Assembly: GCA_030834415.1 (NCBI GenBank)
Contig: JAURFH010000006.1
Location: 1-43,875 of the forward strand
Direction: 5' to 3'
Source: Verrucomicrobiota bacterium
GTDB taxonomy: Bacteria; Verrucomicrobiota; Verrucomicrobiia; Limisphaerales; JAEYXS01
DNA: 43,875 nucleotides
Shown: positions 1 to 7,709 of the stretch, piece after piece
Numbering within the stretch: the first letter of the stretch is position 1
Layout of the letters: every line of letters begins with the position of its first letter
The notes under the pieces: model-generated
What the model was told of the DNA's origin: nothing
Database searches by the model: none
Seen by the model: only the letters and a program-made list of their open reading frames with translations
Made by a program: the position numbers and the translations under genes

Positions 1-878
1 CCATTGGGCAGATTGTAGAAATCAAACAACGGACGCTTCGGTTGGGACGCCGCCATGAATCGTTTGACCAGTTCGTAGCGGGCCGGGGCATAGTTCGCCG
101 GTTTGCTGAACGGCACCTTGTTCGCGTCATTCGTGGTGATGCAAAGGCGATAGCTGTAAGTCATCACACCTTTATCACCTGCTTCCGGATCGCCTGCTTC
201 CTTCGCCGTCATTAGTGGCAGGAGCTTTCCTTGTGCATCAAATGGCGAGGCCTTCACCGGGGCTTTCGGGAACTGTTTGCCCGCCAGAGATTCTCCGTAA
301 TCCTTCCGTCCCTCGCGCCCGACCACATAACTCACGCCCGCTTTCGCCATCAGGTCGCCCTCATACGTGCAATCCACGAACACTTTTGCCGTAAAAGTGT
401 TTGAACGCGTGTTGAAGGACTGGATGCGTGCACCGTTCTTTTTTACCGAAACCAGCCGTTCGTTCAGGAAGATTTTGACCTTCGCTTCGCCCAGCATGTC
501 ATCGAATACCTTGGCCGCAACATGTGGTTCATAGGTCCATTTACTCTGATCCTTCACCGCCACGGAGTAGGGGAGCTTGATGCCCTTCGCTTTGTAATAA
601 GCCTCGATCCGCAGATGCGTCTCCTCAAACAATCCCAAGAGCGTGCGCCGGTCCGTCTGGTTGGAGTCACTGAAACTCAACCCGCTCGTCATCACCCCGC
701 CGACGATATCCATCGGCTCCACGAGTGCCACCGTCGCGCCTTCGCGTGCTGCACCCACCGCTGCCGTAACACCACCCGGCGTCGCCCCAAACACGACTAC
801 ATCGAATTTATGCTCCGCCGCCTTGGCGACGAGAGTTGTCCCTAAAACCAACAAACTTAGGATTACAGATAAACGCAT
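1..878 (-). CDS. Secreted FAD-dependent oxidoreductase, C-terminus cut by window edge
   Basis: The frame starts at ATG 878 and stays open to the left edge, so 292 codons are visible and the C-terminus is missing. Residues 1-20 form a Sec-type signal peptide. A Rossmann dinucleotide motif follows, with GATPGG at residues 31-36, an acidic end of the second strand (VEP, 53-55) and a G-G-V-M-T-S-G stretch near 60-66. This pattern is typical of the FAD-binding fold of the FAD_oxidored (PF12831) group, often found near carbohydrate-active genes in Verrucomicrobia and Planctomycetes. The substrate cannot be read from the sequence. It lies 72 bp downstream of the esterase on the same strand, so the two may be co-transcribed. 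The fold is fairly certain and the function is open. Confidence 0.8.
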   Translation of the reverse strand, partial: MRLSVILSLLVLGTTLVAKAAEHKFDVVVFGATPGGVTAAVGAAREGATVALVEPMDIVGGVMTSGLSFSDSNQTDRRTLLGLFEETHLRIEAYYKAKGIKLPYSVAVKDQSKWTYEPHVAAKVFDDMLGEAKVKIFLNERLVSVKKNGARIQSFNTRSNTFTAKVFVDCTYEGDLMAKAGVSYVVGREGRKDYGESLAGKQFPKAPVKASPFDAQGKLLPLMTAKEAGDPEAGDKGVMTYSYRLCITTNDANKVPFSKPANYAPARYELVKRFMAASQPKRPLFDFYNLPN

Positions 879-950
879 AAGATTTATGAACTAAAGGTCG
901 GTGAACCTCGCAGTTTAGATGTCTAAAATCGTCGAGGTAATAGCCTGAGT

Positions 951-2111
951 CTATTCCTTGAACACCATTGGCAGAAACTCTGCCAGATACTTTCGCCACA
1001 CCGGCCAGCTATGATTGCCCGGAGTTTCCTTGTAGCCATGCCGGATGCCGCGTTCATCCAATATGGCGCTGAATCTGCGGTTTTCATTCAGCAAGAAATC
1101 ATCGATGCCACAGGCGAACCACAACACTTTCAGGTATTTGTTCAGCTTGCCGCTTTGCTTCAGGATCGGTCCGATGGTCGTATCCGGATCGCGCACTGCG
1201 GAACTCATGCCGCCCACCCAGGCGAATTTCTCCGCATTCTTGATGCCCACCACCAACGATTGTTGCCCGCCCATGGAAAGACCGATGATGCCCCGATGCT
1301 TTGCATCCGTCTTCACCGTGTAGTTGGATTCAACCAGCGGGATGACCGACTCGAGCAATTCCTTTTCATACATCTCGACATTGCGCCAGCGATCGGCATC
1401 GGTGCGCCGTTCCACGGCATGGCCGTTGGTCATCACGATGACCATGGGCACGCACTTCTTCTGGGCGAGCAGGTTGTTGGTAATCCAATGCGCCCGGCCA
1501 AGTGCTGTCCAAGTCATCTCGTTATCCCCTGAGCCGTGGAGGAGATAGAGCACCGGGTAATTCACCTTCCTCTTGGTAGTGCCGTAACCCGGCGGCGTAT
1601 AGACCTGCACTCGCCGCAATGAGCCGGTGGCCTTGGAGACATAATCATGCGTATGCACGACGCCATGCGGCACGTCTTGCCAATCATGGATGAGCGGTGG
1701 TTTGCCAGGGATATCCAGCACGCTGGTGCTGATGCTGCGGGCCGGCTTGGTGTAAGTATTCGAGGGGTCGACGACACGCAGTCCATCCACCACCAGACTG
1801 TAGCCATACAGTTCCGGTTCGAACGGTCCCAGCGTGACGCTCCACACATTCTCGCCGTCCTTGGTCATCGCCTTGTTGCCGCCGCCCCATTCTCCGCTCA
1901 CTTCCACCTTCTTCGCATTCGCCGAGCGATAACGGAATGTCACGGTACGGTCCTCATGCAATTCGGGTGAATGGACAGGAGGAGGTTGTTGAGGGCGAGC
2001 GGATGTGGTTTGTGCCGGAGCCGCGGGTTTGGCTTCTTGAGCCAGAACTTTGTTTGCGCCCAGTCCGGCCAAGGTCAAAGCCCCGATAAATTCGCGTCGC
2101 GTGGTGTTCAT
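951..2111 (-). CDS. Tat-exported esterase with N-terminal CBM48-like domain
   Basis: I take the start at ATG 2111 (386 aa), because the longer frame to 2156 adds 15 residues before a good twin-arginine signal (T-R-R-E-F-I-G, residues 4-10, then a hydrophobic stretch). A Pro/Ala/Gln-rich linker (about 26-48) leads to a beta-sandwich (about 50-140) resembling the CBM48/E-set domain of glycogen-branching and esterase proteins. The C-terminal part is an esterase-D-type alpha/beta hydrolase. It has HGSGD near 192, nucleophile Ser279 in G-L-S-M-G-G, a C-G-I-D-D segment likely to give the acid, and a final G-N-H-S-W likely to give the His. Family knowledge points to acetyl or feruloyl ester removal from polysaccharide, and the exact ester is inferred. 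Enterochelin esterase-like is the usual automatic label. It lies between the 293-aa hydrolase and the oxidoreductase. Confidence 0.85.
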   Translation of the reverse strand: MNTTRREFIGALTLAGLGANKVLAQEAKPAAPAQTTSARPQQPPPVHSPELHEDRTVTFRYRSANAKKVEVSGEWGGGNKAMTKDGENVWSVTLGPFEPELYGYSLVVDGLRVVDPSNTYTKPARSISTSVLDIPGKPPLIHDWQDVPHGVVHTHDYVSKATGSLRRVQVYTPPGYGTTKRKVNYPVLYLLHGSGDNEMTWTALGRAHWITNNLLAQKKCVPMVIVMTNGHAVERRTDADRWRNVEMYEKELLESVIPLVESNYTVKTDAKHRGIIGLSMGGQQSLVVGIKNAEKFAWVGGMSSAVRDPDTTIGPILKQSGKLNKYLKVLWFACGIDDFLLNENRRFSAILDERGIRHGYKETPGNHSWPVWRKYLAEFLPMVFKE

Positions 2112-2162
2112 GGAATGCGGTGAGTTTGCCCGTGAAGAAGGAAAACCGTCAACCACGCTGGT

Positions 2163-3044
2163 TTATTTGCCTTTCAACACCTCGGCCACCCACTTCCGCA
2201 ATCGCTCCCGCTCCTTGATGGGCCGCAGCACCCATTCATCCGTGTGATTCCGATACGGAAAATCCATGAAGGTGTAGTTTCCCTTTACGCCCGCTTCTTC
2301 CAGATATTTTCTAGTGGTAGCCTTGCCGCCGCCCTCCTGACTGATGAATTGCGGCCGGCCGTTCAGTCGCTTCAGCCGTACCAACGCCGCTTCCCGTTCC
2401 GAATCCGCATACGCCCACTTCCTTACCCCATCATAATGGCTGTGCGCGATGAATCCGCACCAGTGTTTCGCGATCTCATCATCATGGAGCCCGAGGTAAT
2501 TACATGCGATGGCCCCGCGTGAGAATCCAGCGAGGAACACCTTGTTCGTATCCCCGCCATACTTCGCGCACACTTCTTGTAAGGCTTGCAGGCAATACTT
2601 TTTCGTCTCACTTACTTCACCCCACCATTGCGGGATGTTGGATAAATTGCCATCCTTGTAGCCGACATAGGGCAGACATATCCAAATGAAGCCTTTCCCG
2701 CCTGAGATGCCATAGCCCAAGTTGCTGCCCTCCACCGTGCCCGCCGAGTAATCCCCGAACTTGTTCGTGTAGATTCCATTCCCCGCATACTCACAGATGA
2801 CGGGATACTTTTTGCCAGCCTCCCAGTCCGTGGGGAGGTAAAGGGCGTGATAGACTTCTGTGCCTTGGTAAGTATTGACCGTTTGCTTCACCCGTTTTCC
2901 CGGAGCCGCTTCGCTGACAATCATCTTGGGGGTGACCAAGTCGGGAGCGATATCGCGGATGTCAGGTAATGATTCAGCGCAATGCCCCGAAAAGAGGCCG
3001 TTTATGGCCAATCCAAGGCATGCAATCAGGCGGCTGATTTTCAT
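2163..3044 (-). CDS. Secreted alpha/beta-hydrolase-like protein
   Basis: 293 aa. Residues 1-23 are a signal peptide with a hydrophobic core and possible cleavage after H-C-A. The remainder reads like an alpha/beta hydrolase. It has a strand with P-V-I-C-E-Y-A-G-N-G near 81-90 that could hold the oxyanion loop, and a nucleophile elbow G-F-S-R-G with Ser175. Two late H residues (A-H-S-H near 205, and R-N-H-T-D near 266) are candidates for the catalytic His. I do not recognise a named family. The stop is 51 bp upstream of the Tat esterase start on the same strand, so the three leftward genes at 1-3044 probably form one unit. A carbohydrate esterase role is an inference from context. Confidence 0.7.
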   Translation of the reverse strand: MKISRLIACLGLAINGLFSGHCAESLPDIRDIAPDLVTPKMIVSEAAPGKRVKQTVNTYQGTEVYHALYLPTDWEAGKKYPVICEYAGNGIYTNKFGDYSAGTVEGSNLGYGISGGKGFIWICLPYVGYKDGNLSNIPQWWGEVSETKKYCLQALQEVCAKYGGDTNKVFLAGFSRGAIACNYLGLHDDEIAKHWCGFIAHSHYDGVRKWAYADSEREAALVRLKRLNGRPQFISQEGGGKATTRKYLEEAGVKGNYTFMDFPYRNHTDEWVLRPIKERERLRKWVAEVLKGK

Positions 3045-3153
3045 GGTTCTGGTTTGCGCTAAACGGACCAGAAGTCACGTACAATTTCCGGCCGACGCTT
3101 TTATCGTAGTTACGCTTTAATAGAGCCTTTTAGCATTGATTAAATAGTGCTAT

Positions 3154-4626
3154 ATGGATATACCGTCGCCTGTGAGTGGGCGAAAGTCATATACCTACAT
3201 CTTCAGCGACTCTACCGGAGCCGAAACCGGTCCGCTTAATTTGGAGCAGATACTTGCGCTGGTGCGAAGCGGGCAGGTATCCGGCGCCACGTGGGTCAAG
3301 CGGGATGACCAAGAGCATTGGGGCACAGCGGCGGACTTTTCTGAGCTCAGAACCAAAGATACCGCCCTTTCGCCCAATGAAGCCGCCAGTGGCTCGATCA
3401 GTTCCGTGAACAAGCTTGACCCGCTGGCAGCCGAAATGGAGCAGTCCGAGTTCGCCAAGCCGATCCGCAATGGCGGCAATTGGTTCTTCTGGGTGGCCGC
3501 ACTATCGCTGATCAATACCATTGCCGTGGCTACGGGCAACGATTGGGGTTTCGCGCTTGGCCTGCAACTGACTTACTTTATCGGGTTGACCTCCGATCTA
3601 TGGGGGACACATGGCAACGCGATAGCCCTGGTGGGAAATCTGCTCTTGGTCGGTGGGTTCATCTGGTTCGGTATCGCCGGATACGGCCGGAAGTTTGTGC
3701 CTTATTTTCTGGGCGTGTTCATCTATGCTGGGGACACCATCCTAAGTTTGTTAAGCCTCCACGTGTTGACCATTGGCATCCATGGGTGGGCCTTGTACTG
3801 CATGGTCAAAGGGTTGACGGCCTTCATGAAAACGGGTCAACGCAAGTGGCCATCCACTTTACTGAGTGGGGCAGCATTGACGGCCGTGGTAGTAGTCGGG
3901 GCCATCGTGTTGGCGGGAGCCAGCGGGGTAAAGCAGGCACTGGCGGCCAAGGAAGACTCCGGGGAGCAGACTAATGATGTTGCGGAAGTGACGGCCCCTG
4001 AGCTGTATGTCCATGACGCTGAATTTGACGGCTATTCTCCGCTTACCAACGGGCTCTCTGTGCTCGTCAAACTTCCCAGCGGAAAAGTCGTGGCAGTCAT
4101 GGACACCATCAGCCTGGCATCGGCCAAAAAGGACGGCAAAGAACTTGCCGCAGCAGACCTGAAAACCGCCTTCAAGCAATGGACGCTGATGCAGGATCAT
4201 GACCACGGCAAGAAAGTGGAGGTCGAAGGTCCCCTGAGCACTAAAATCACCTCGGGAGACGATTCACGAGAGGGCATCATGGCGTTGAATCTGAAGCTGC
4301 CTTCATCTGCTCAAGAGGCGGTAACGCCTTTGCAATTGCGGACCAATCCCCCGGTGGAAAATGAGGTGGTGTATCTGCTGACCCCCATCTGGACGGGTGA
4401 TGTCTACGAATACGACCGTCGTCAAGGAGTGCTGAGCCCCGAACAAGCGAAAGGTTTTGTTGGCGTCACGCTCGGTGAATGGGTGGATGACAACCTGCTG
4501 GAAGGTGCCATCGTGCTGGATAAAGAGGGCAAACTAGTTGGTCTCGTTCCCCGGATGAATCTGAATCGCAAGGGGAAGCTGCCCAGTGTCACCGCCATGA
4601 GCGTCGAGCACTTGAAAGAGTTGTAA
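3154..4626 (+). CDS. GYF_2 (DUF4339) domain membrane protein
   Basis: 490 aa. Residues about 13-65 form a GYF_2-type domain: Y-I-F near the start, G-P-L-N-L-E-Q-I in the middle, then V-S-G-A-T-W-V and a W at 56. In this family the domain is thought to bind peptides. Hydrophobic segments follow at about 109-127, 131-148, 156-176, 181-205 and 236-255, giving roughly five membrane spans. A soluble segment of about 230 residues ends the protein and has no family I recognise. It would lie outside the cytoplasm if the count of five spans is right and the GYF_2 domain is inside. The gene is divergent from the hydrolase at 3044 and convergent with the sulfatase at 4630, with only three bases between the stops. 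No enzymatic motif is visible. Confidence 0.8.
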   Translation: MDIPSPVSGRKSYTYIFSDSTGAETGPLNLEQILALVRSGQVSGATWVKRDDQEHWGTAADFSELRTKDTALSPNEAASGSISSVNKLDPLAAEMEQSEFAKPIRNGGNWFFWVAALSLINTIAVATGNDWGFALGLQLTYFIGLTSDLWGTHGNAIALVGNLLLVGGFIWFGIAGYGRKFVPYFLGVFIYAGDTILSLLSLHVLTIGIHGWALYCMVKGLTAFMKTGQRKWPSTLLSGAALTAVVVVGAIVLAGASGVKQALAAKEDSGEQTNDVAEVTAPELYVHDAEFDGYSPLTNGLSVLVKLPSGKVVAVMDTISLASAKKDGKELAAADLKTAFKQWTLMQDHDHGKKVEVEGPLSTKITSGDDSREGIMALNLKLPSSAQEAVTPLQLRTNPPVENEVVYLLTPIWTGDVYEYDRRQGVLSPEQAKGFVGVTLGEWVDDNLLEGAIVLDKEGKLVGLVPRMNLNRKGKLPSVTAMSVEHLKEL

Positions 4627-4629
4627 GCC

Positions 4630-5976
4630 TTAGTGCAGCGGTTTTTGCCACGGCACTTTGCCGCCTTCTTGCAGGTGTTTCATGAAGATGAGGGACATCT
4701 CATTGAAGATCCGCCGCTCCTTGCTGGCGAGGTCGTTCGTTTCATACGGATCCTCGGAGATACGGTAGAGTTCTAGCGGCTCAAACGGGCTGTTTTGCAG
4801 CAGCTTCCATTCACCTTTGATGACAGCGTCAATGGTCTTGCCGCCGTATTTCAGGCCGCCTTCACGCCGGGTGAAGTATTGTTCGCGGACCAGTTCCTGT
4901 TTCTCACCCATCAAGGCCGGCAAGATGCTCGTGCCGTCAACCCGCGGTTGCTTGGTGCCGCCGATCACCTCAACCAATGTCGGCAGAAAATCCATCGTCA
5001 TCGCTTCCAGCCCATTGGTGCTACCGGCTTTGATCTTGTCCGGCCAGGTGGCGATGAAAGGTACGCGCAATCCGCCTTCATACATACTCTGTTTTCCATC
5101 ACGCCAAGGACCGTTGTTCGCTCCCGGAGGCAAGTCGCCGCCATTATCAGAAGAGAAGAGGATAAGGGTGTTGGACTTTTTACCGGATGCTTCCAACGCT
5201 TCCATCACCTTGCCAATCCCTGCATCCATGTGCTCAATCAGAGCGACAAGTTTAGCCCGCTTTTCATCGATGCCCTTTTCCCGTTCTTTGACTTTTTTAA
5301 ACCAATCATCCGGCGGCTGGATGGGGGTGTGTGGTGCATTGTAGGCGAGATAGAGAAAGAAGGGTTTTTCATTCCGGCGAGGATCCTTGATGTAATCTGA
5401 TGCCCAAGTCGTGAAGAGGTCAGTGGCATGTCCGGTGGGAGTGACGATATCTTTGTTCAGGCGCATATAGTTTTCGCCATGACGCAGATGGGTGTAGTAG
5501 TCATCCATCATGTCACCCAAGAAGCCGTAGAAGTATTCGAAACCGCGTTCCAGCGGAGTGTTGGGAGATTCCAGTCCCAGATGCCACTTGCCGATCATCG
5601 CGGCATGATACCCGTTTTGGCGCATCAACTGGGGCAGTGTGGGGCCGATGGGGGAGAAGTAGCCCCAAGAGTTGTTACTATGGGTGCGGATAACACCCGG
5701 CACTCCAACGCGATCAGGGTAACAACCGGTCATCAGGGAAGCTCGGCTGGGAGAGCAGACTGGGCAATTTGCGCGGAAGTTGCCGAACTTCATACCCTCA
5801 GCCGCCAGCTTGTCGATGTTCGGGGTCTTAAGGTCCTTGGCACCGTAACAGGACAAATCACCCCAACCCAAGTCATCGGCAAGGATAACGATGATGTTCG
5901 GCTTCGTTGCCCCTTGCGCTATTGATGCCGCCAATACTAACGCCAGCATCACCAAGAATTTAGCTGCTTTGCTCAT
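4630..5976 (-). CDS. Secreted type I sulfatase (S1 family)
   Basis: 448 aa with a Sec signal peptide (1-22). The mature part opens K-P-N-I-I-V-I-L-A-D-D, with the two Asp metal ligands at 34-35. The formylglycine site is Cys74 in C-S-P-S-R. Other active-site elements are all present: G-K-W-H-L-G (K130, H132), A-P-H-T-P (H216), S-S-D-N-G-G (D277, N278) and the later K-x-S-M-Y-E-G-G. The enzyme should hydrolyse a sulfate ester outside the cytoplasm once its Cys is converted to formylglycine. Size and motif set fit the broad arylsulfatase group, and the sulfated sugar cannot be told. Unlike the other sulfatases here it stands alone, between a membrane-protein gene and a 365-bp gap, so it probably has its own promoter. 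Confidence 0.95.
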   Translation of the reverse strand: MSKAAKFLVMLALVLAASIAQGATKPNIIVILADDLGWGDLSCYGAKDLKTPNIDKLAAEGMKFGNFRANCPVCSPSRASLMTGCYPDRVGVPGVIRTHSNNSWGYFSPIGPTLPQLMRQNGYHAAMIGKWHLGLESPNTPLERGFEYFYGFLGDMMDDYYTHLRHGENYMRLNKDIVTPTGHATDLFTTWASDYIKDPRRNEKPFFLYLAYNAPHTPIQPPDDWFKKVKEREKGIDEKRAKLVALIEHMDAGIGKVMEALEASGKKSNTLILFSSDNGGDLPPGANNGPWRDGKQSMYEGGLRVPFIATWPDKIKAGSTNGLEAMTMDFLPTLVEVIGGTKQPRVDGTSILPALMGEKQELVREQYFTRREGGLKYGGKTIDAVIKGEWKLLQNSPFEPLELYRISEDPYETNDLASKERRIFNEMSLIFMKHLQEGGKVPWQKPLH

Positions 5977-6341
5977 ATTCCCATCCGCGGTGAACGAGTT
6001 TCAATTTTGGGTTAGGTGCTCCGCAGGGTCAACATCACCTTGGTTAGACTCGGTTAATCAGGGTATTTACGTAGTTTGCTTGTTTAAATCGGTATCCCCT
6101 CAATTGTTTTAAGGGCTACTACTTTGGTGGGGTGCCAGCCTATTATATTAAATACAACCAAAATGGCAGCTTGATTCTGTTGTCACCTGATTTTGATGAG
6201 TGGAATAGTAATCGATGTCCCTGTGGCTAAGTCATGTTAGATATGACCTAAGTGGCATCAGGTTTTGTGATTTTTATTTGCGATGTGGTTGTGGTCAATA
6301 AGACTTGCTATCACTTTCTGTGGTAGCTACTTAAGCTGCCG
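5977..6341. other. 365-bp gene-free spacer
   Basis: This divergent gap lies between the leftward sulfatase and the rightward repeat protein. It is visibly AT-richer than the flanking genes, and no open frame with coding character was seen. It should hold both promoters. For the rightward gene a TTGCTA (6305-6310), 17 bases, TACTTA (6328-6333) pair is a plausible sigma-70-type promoter placed 8 bases before ATG 6342. Confidence 0.5.
6305..6333 (+). promoter_or_regulatory. Candidate promoter of the repeat protein
   Basis: TTGCTA and TACTTA are separated by 17 bases, and the -10 box ends 8 bases before ATG 6342. This is a pattern match by eye to the sigma-70 consensus and has no further support. 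Confidence 0.35.
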
Positions 6342-6431
6342 ATGAAGAGATTTATTGCTACACTTGGGATGACCTCTCTGTTGTTGCCGGTCGGCAGCAC
6401 AAAAGCGCAAACAGCTGTCACCGATTACTAG
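6342..6431 (+). pseudogene. Signal-peptide portion of repeat protein, ended by in-frame TAG
   Basis: ATG 6342 opens a 29-codon frame that encodes a clear Sec signal peptide (M-K-R-F-I-A-T-L-G-M then a Leu-rich core, with cleavage probably after T-K-A). It ends at TAG 6429-6431. The same frame continues directly into the body of the protein at 6432, beginning G-N-W-K-V. In the two later repeats the corresponding position reads A-G-N-W and A-G-S-W, so the TAG sits where an Ala-like residue is expected. The two parts clearly belonged to one gene. Whether the stop is a mutation, a sequencing error or is read through cannot be decided here. Confidence 0.75.
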
Positions 6432-6443
6432 GGGAACTGGAAA

Positions 6444-7703
6444 GTGTTTCAGTATAATACTCCCTCGCGCTGGGTGGAAGGGTACTACAACAATCTGACC
6501 CAGCAGGTGCGCAATTCCTTCGATCAAAAGGGTTTTGCCGGTGAGAACGAGATACTCGTTGATATCTATTATCCCGAGTCGCAGACAACCGGCGCAGCTG
6601 ATATCGCGGTGGCTTCAAACGGTAATATCTCAGGCGGGTTCTCCGGCACCAGTGCGATCAGCAACGGGAGACTGGTCACCAACGTGGATGATGAGTTTCA
6701 GACCTTTTTCCCTGCACCCAATCTCGGTTTTCTGGTCGGGGTGATCCATGACTCGGATACGCAATACATGAATGTGCTGGTGAAGAAGCAGGGCATTCCT
6801 GCCGGGAGTGAACTGGCCGGTAATTGGAGCGTAGTGGGTTACAGCACCCCGGCTAAATTGCAGGAGACGTTTTACTCGAACAATTCGCAAAGCAACCGGA
6901 TCGGGGCGGATGATCAGGATTTCGCCCAGCAAGGGGAGCAACTGGTGGATCTGAATTATTCTGAAGCTCCGGAAGTCTTTTCCGCTACGTTGACCTTTAG
7001 TTCCGGGGGCAGCGTCAGTGGTGATGAAAGCGGCAGCTTTGTGATCAATGGGACTTCGGGGGAAATCTCCCTCGCCATCAGCGGGGACAATACCTATCCG
7101 CTTATGGCCACGCCCAATCGCGAGCTGCTCATGGGTGTGTTCCAAGATGAACTGGTGCAGGACTTCAATGTCCTGGTGAAACAGGGCTCCAACCCGACCT
7201 TGTCCGAGGTGGCCGGTTCATGGCGCGTTTGTGTCTTCACTGCCCCTACTCAAATCATGAAGAACGGCGCATTGCTGGATGCTTACCTCTCGGGTGACTA
7301 CAATGCCCGTCATTTGGCTATGCGAATCTCCACTGATGGCAGCGCCTCAGTGGGAGGGGAAGCTGCGACCGTTTCTGTTTCTGGTCCTTCCGTAAACTTA
7401 AACGTCGATGGGCAGACTTACTCGCTGAAGCCGACGATTTCCCGCGATATCATGGCCGGTGTTTTCACAGATGGGAATGAGCAGGAGTTGATTATCTTGG
7501 TTCGTGAACCCCGCTTGGATGTGGAGCTCAGCTCGACGAACTTGAACATCACGTGGGGCGGTATGGCGAATGCCCTCTTGCAAAGCTCCGACAACCTGAG
7601 TTCTTGGGATGACGAAGGGACATTGACGCCCAACGGCACTGTCTCTAAGAGCACCAGCGGCGGGACGGTGAAGTTTTACCGCGTGGTCGCCCCGGCCCAG
7701 TAA
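6444..7703 (+). CDS. Three-repeat secreted protein body, separated from its signal peptide by TAG
   Basis: The frame can be read from GTG 6444 (419 aa) but really continues the 6342 frame past TAG 6429. Three related blocks of about 125 residues are visible. Each starts G-N/S-W-x-V, followed by a Y/F-x-T/A-P segment, and ends in a M/L-x-G-V-x-x-D-x-x-x-Q-x-x-x-V-L-V-K/R strand (ends near residues 113, 244 and 354). The last 65 residues carry N-A-L-L-Q-S-S-D-N-L-S-S-W and end K-F-Y-R-V. I know that style as a C-terminal beta-sandwich common in exported Verrucomicrobia proteins. No catalytic motif was found, and the function is unknown. Without the signal peptide the product from GTG 6444 would stay in the cytoplasm. 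It is convergent with the sulfatase ending at 7710. Confidence 0.7.
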   Translation: MFQYNTPSRWVEGYYNNLTQQVRNSFDQKGFAGENEILVDIYYPESQTTGAADIAVASNGNISGGFSGTSAISNGRLVTNVDDEFQTFFPAPNLGFLVGVIHDSDTQYMNVLVKKQGIPAGSELAGNWSVVGYSTPAKLQETFYSNNSQSNRIGADDQDFAQQGEQLVDLNYSEAPEVFSATLTFSSGGSVSGDESGSFVINGTSGEISLAISGDNTYPLMATPNRELLMGVFQDELVQDFNVLVKQGSNPTLSEVAGSWRVCVFTAPTQIMKNGALLDAYLSGDYNARHLAMRISTDGSASVGGEAATVSVSGPSVNLNVDGQTYSLKPTISRDIMAGVFTDGNEQELIILVREPRLDVELSSTNLNITWGGMANALLQSSDNLSSWDDEGTLTPNGTVSKSTSGGTVKFYRVVAPAQ

Positions 7704-7709
7704 TCCGCT

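Noticed and set aside
6342-7703. Reassignment of TAG as a sense codon in this organism
   Set aside because: Other genes in the window use TAG, TGA and TAA as normal stops (for example TAG at 25497-25499), so a changed code is not supported.
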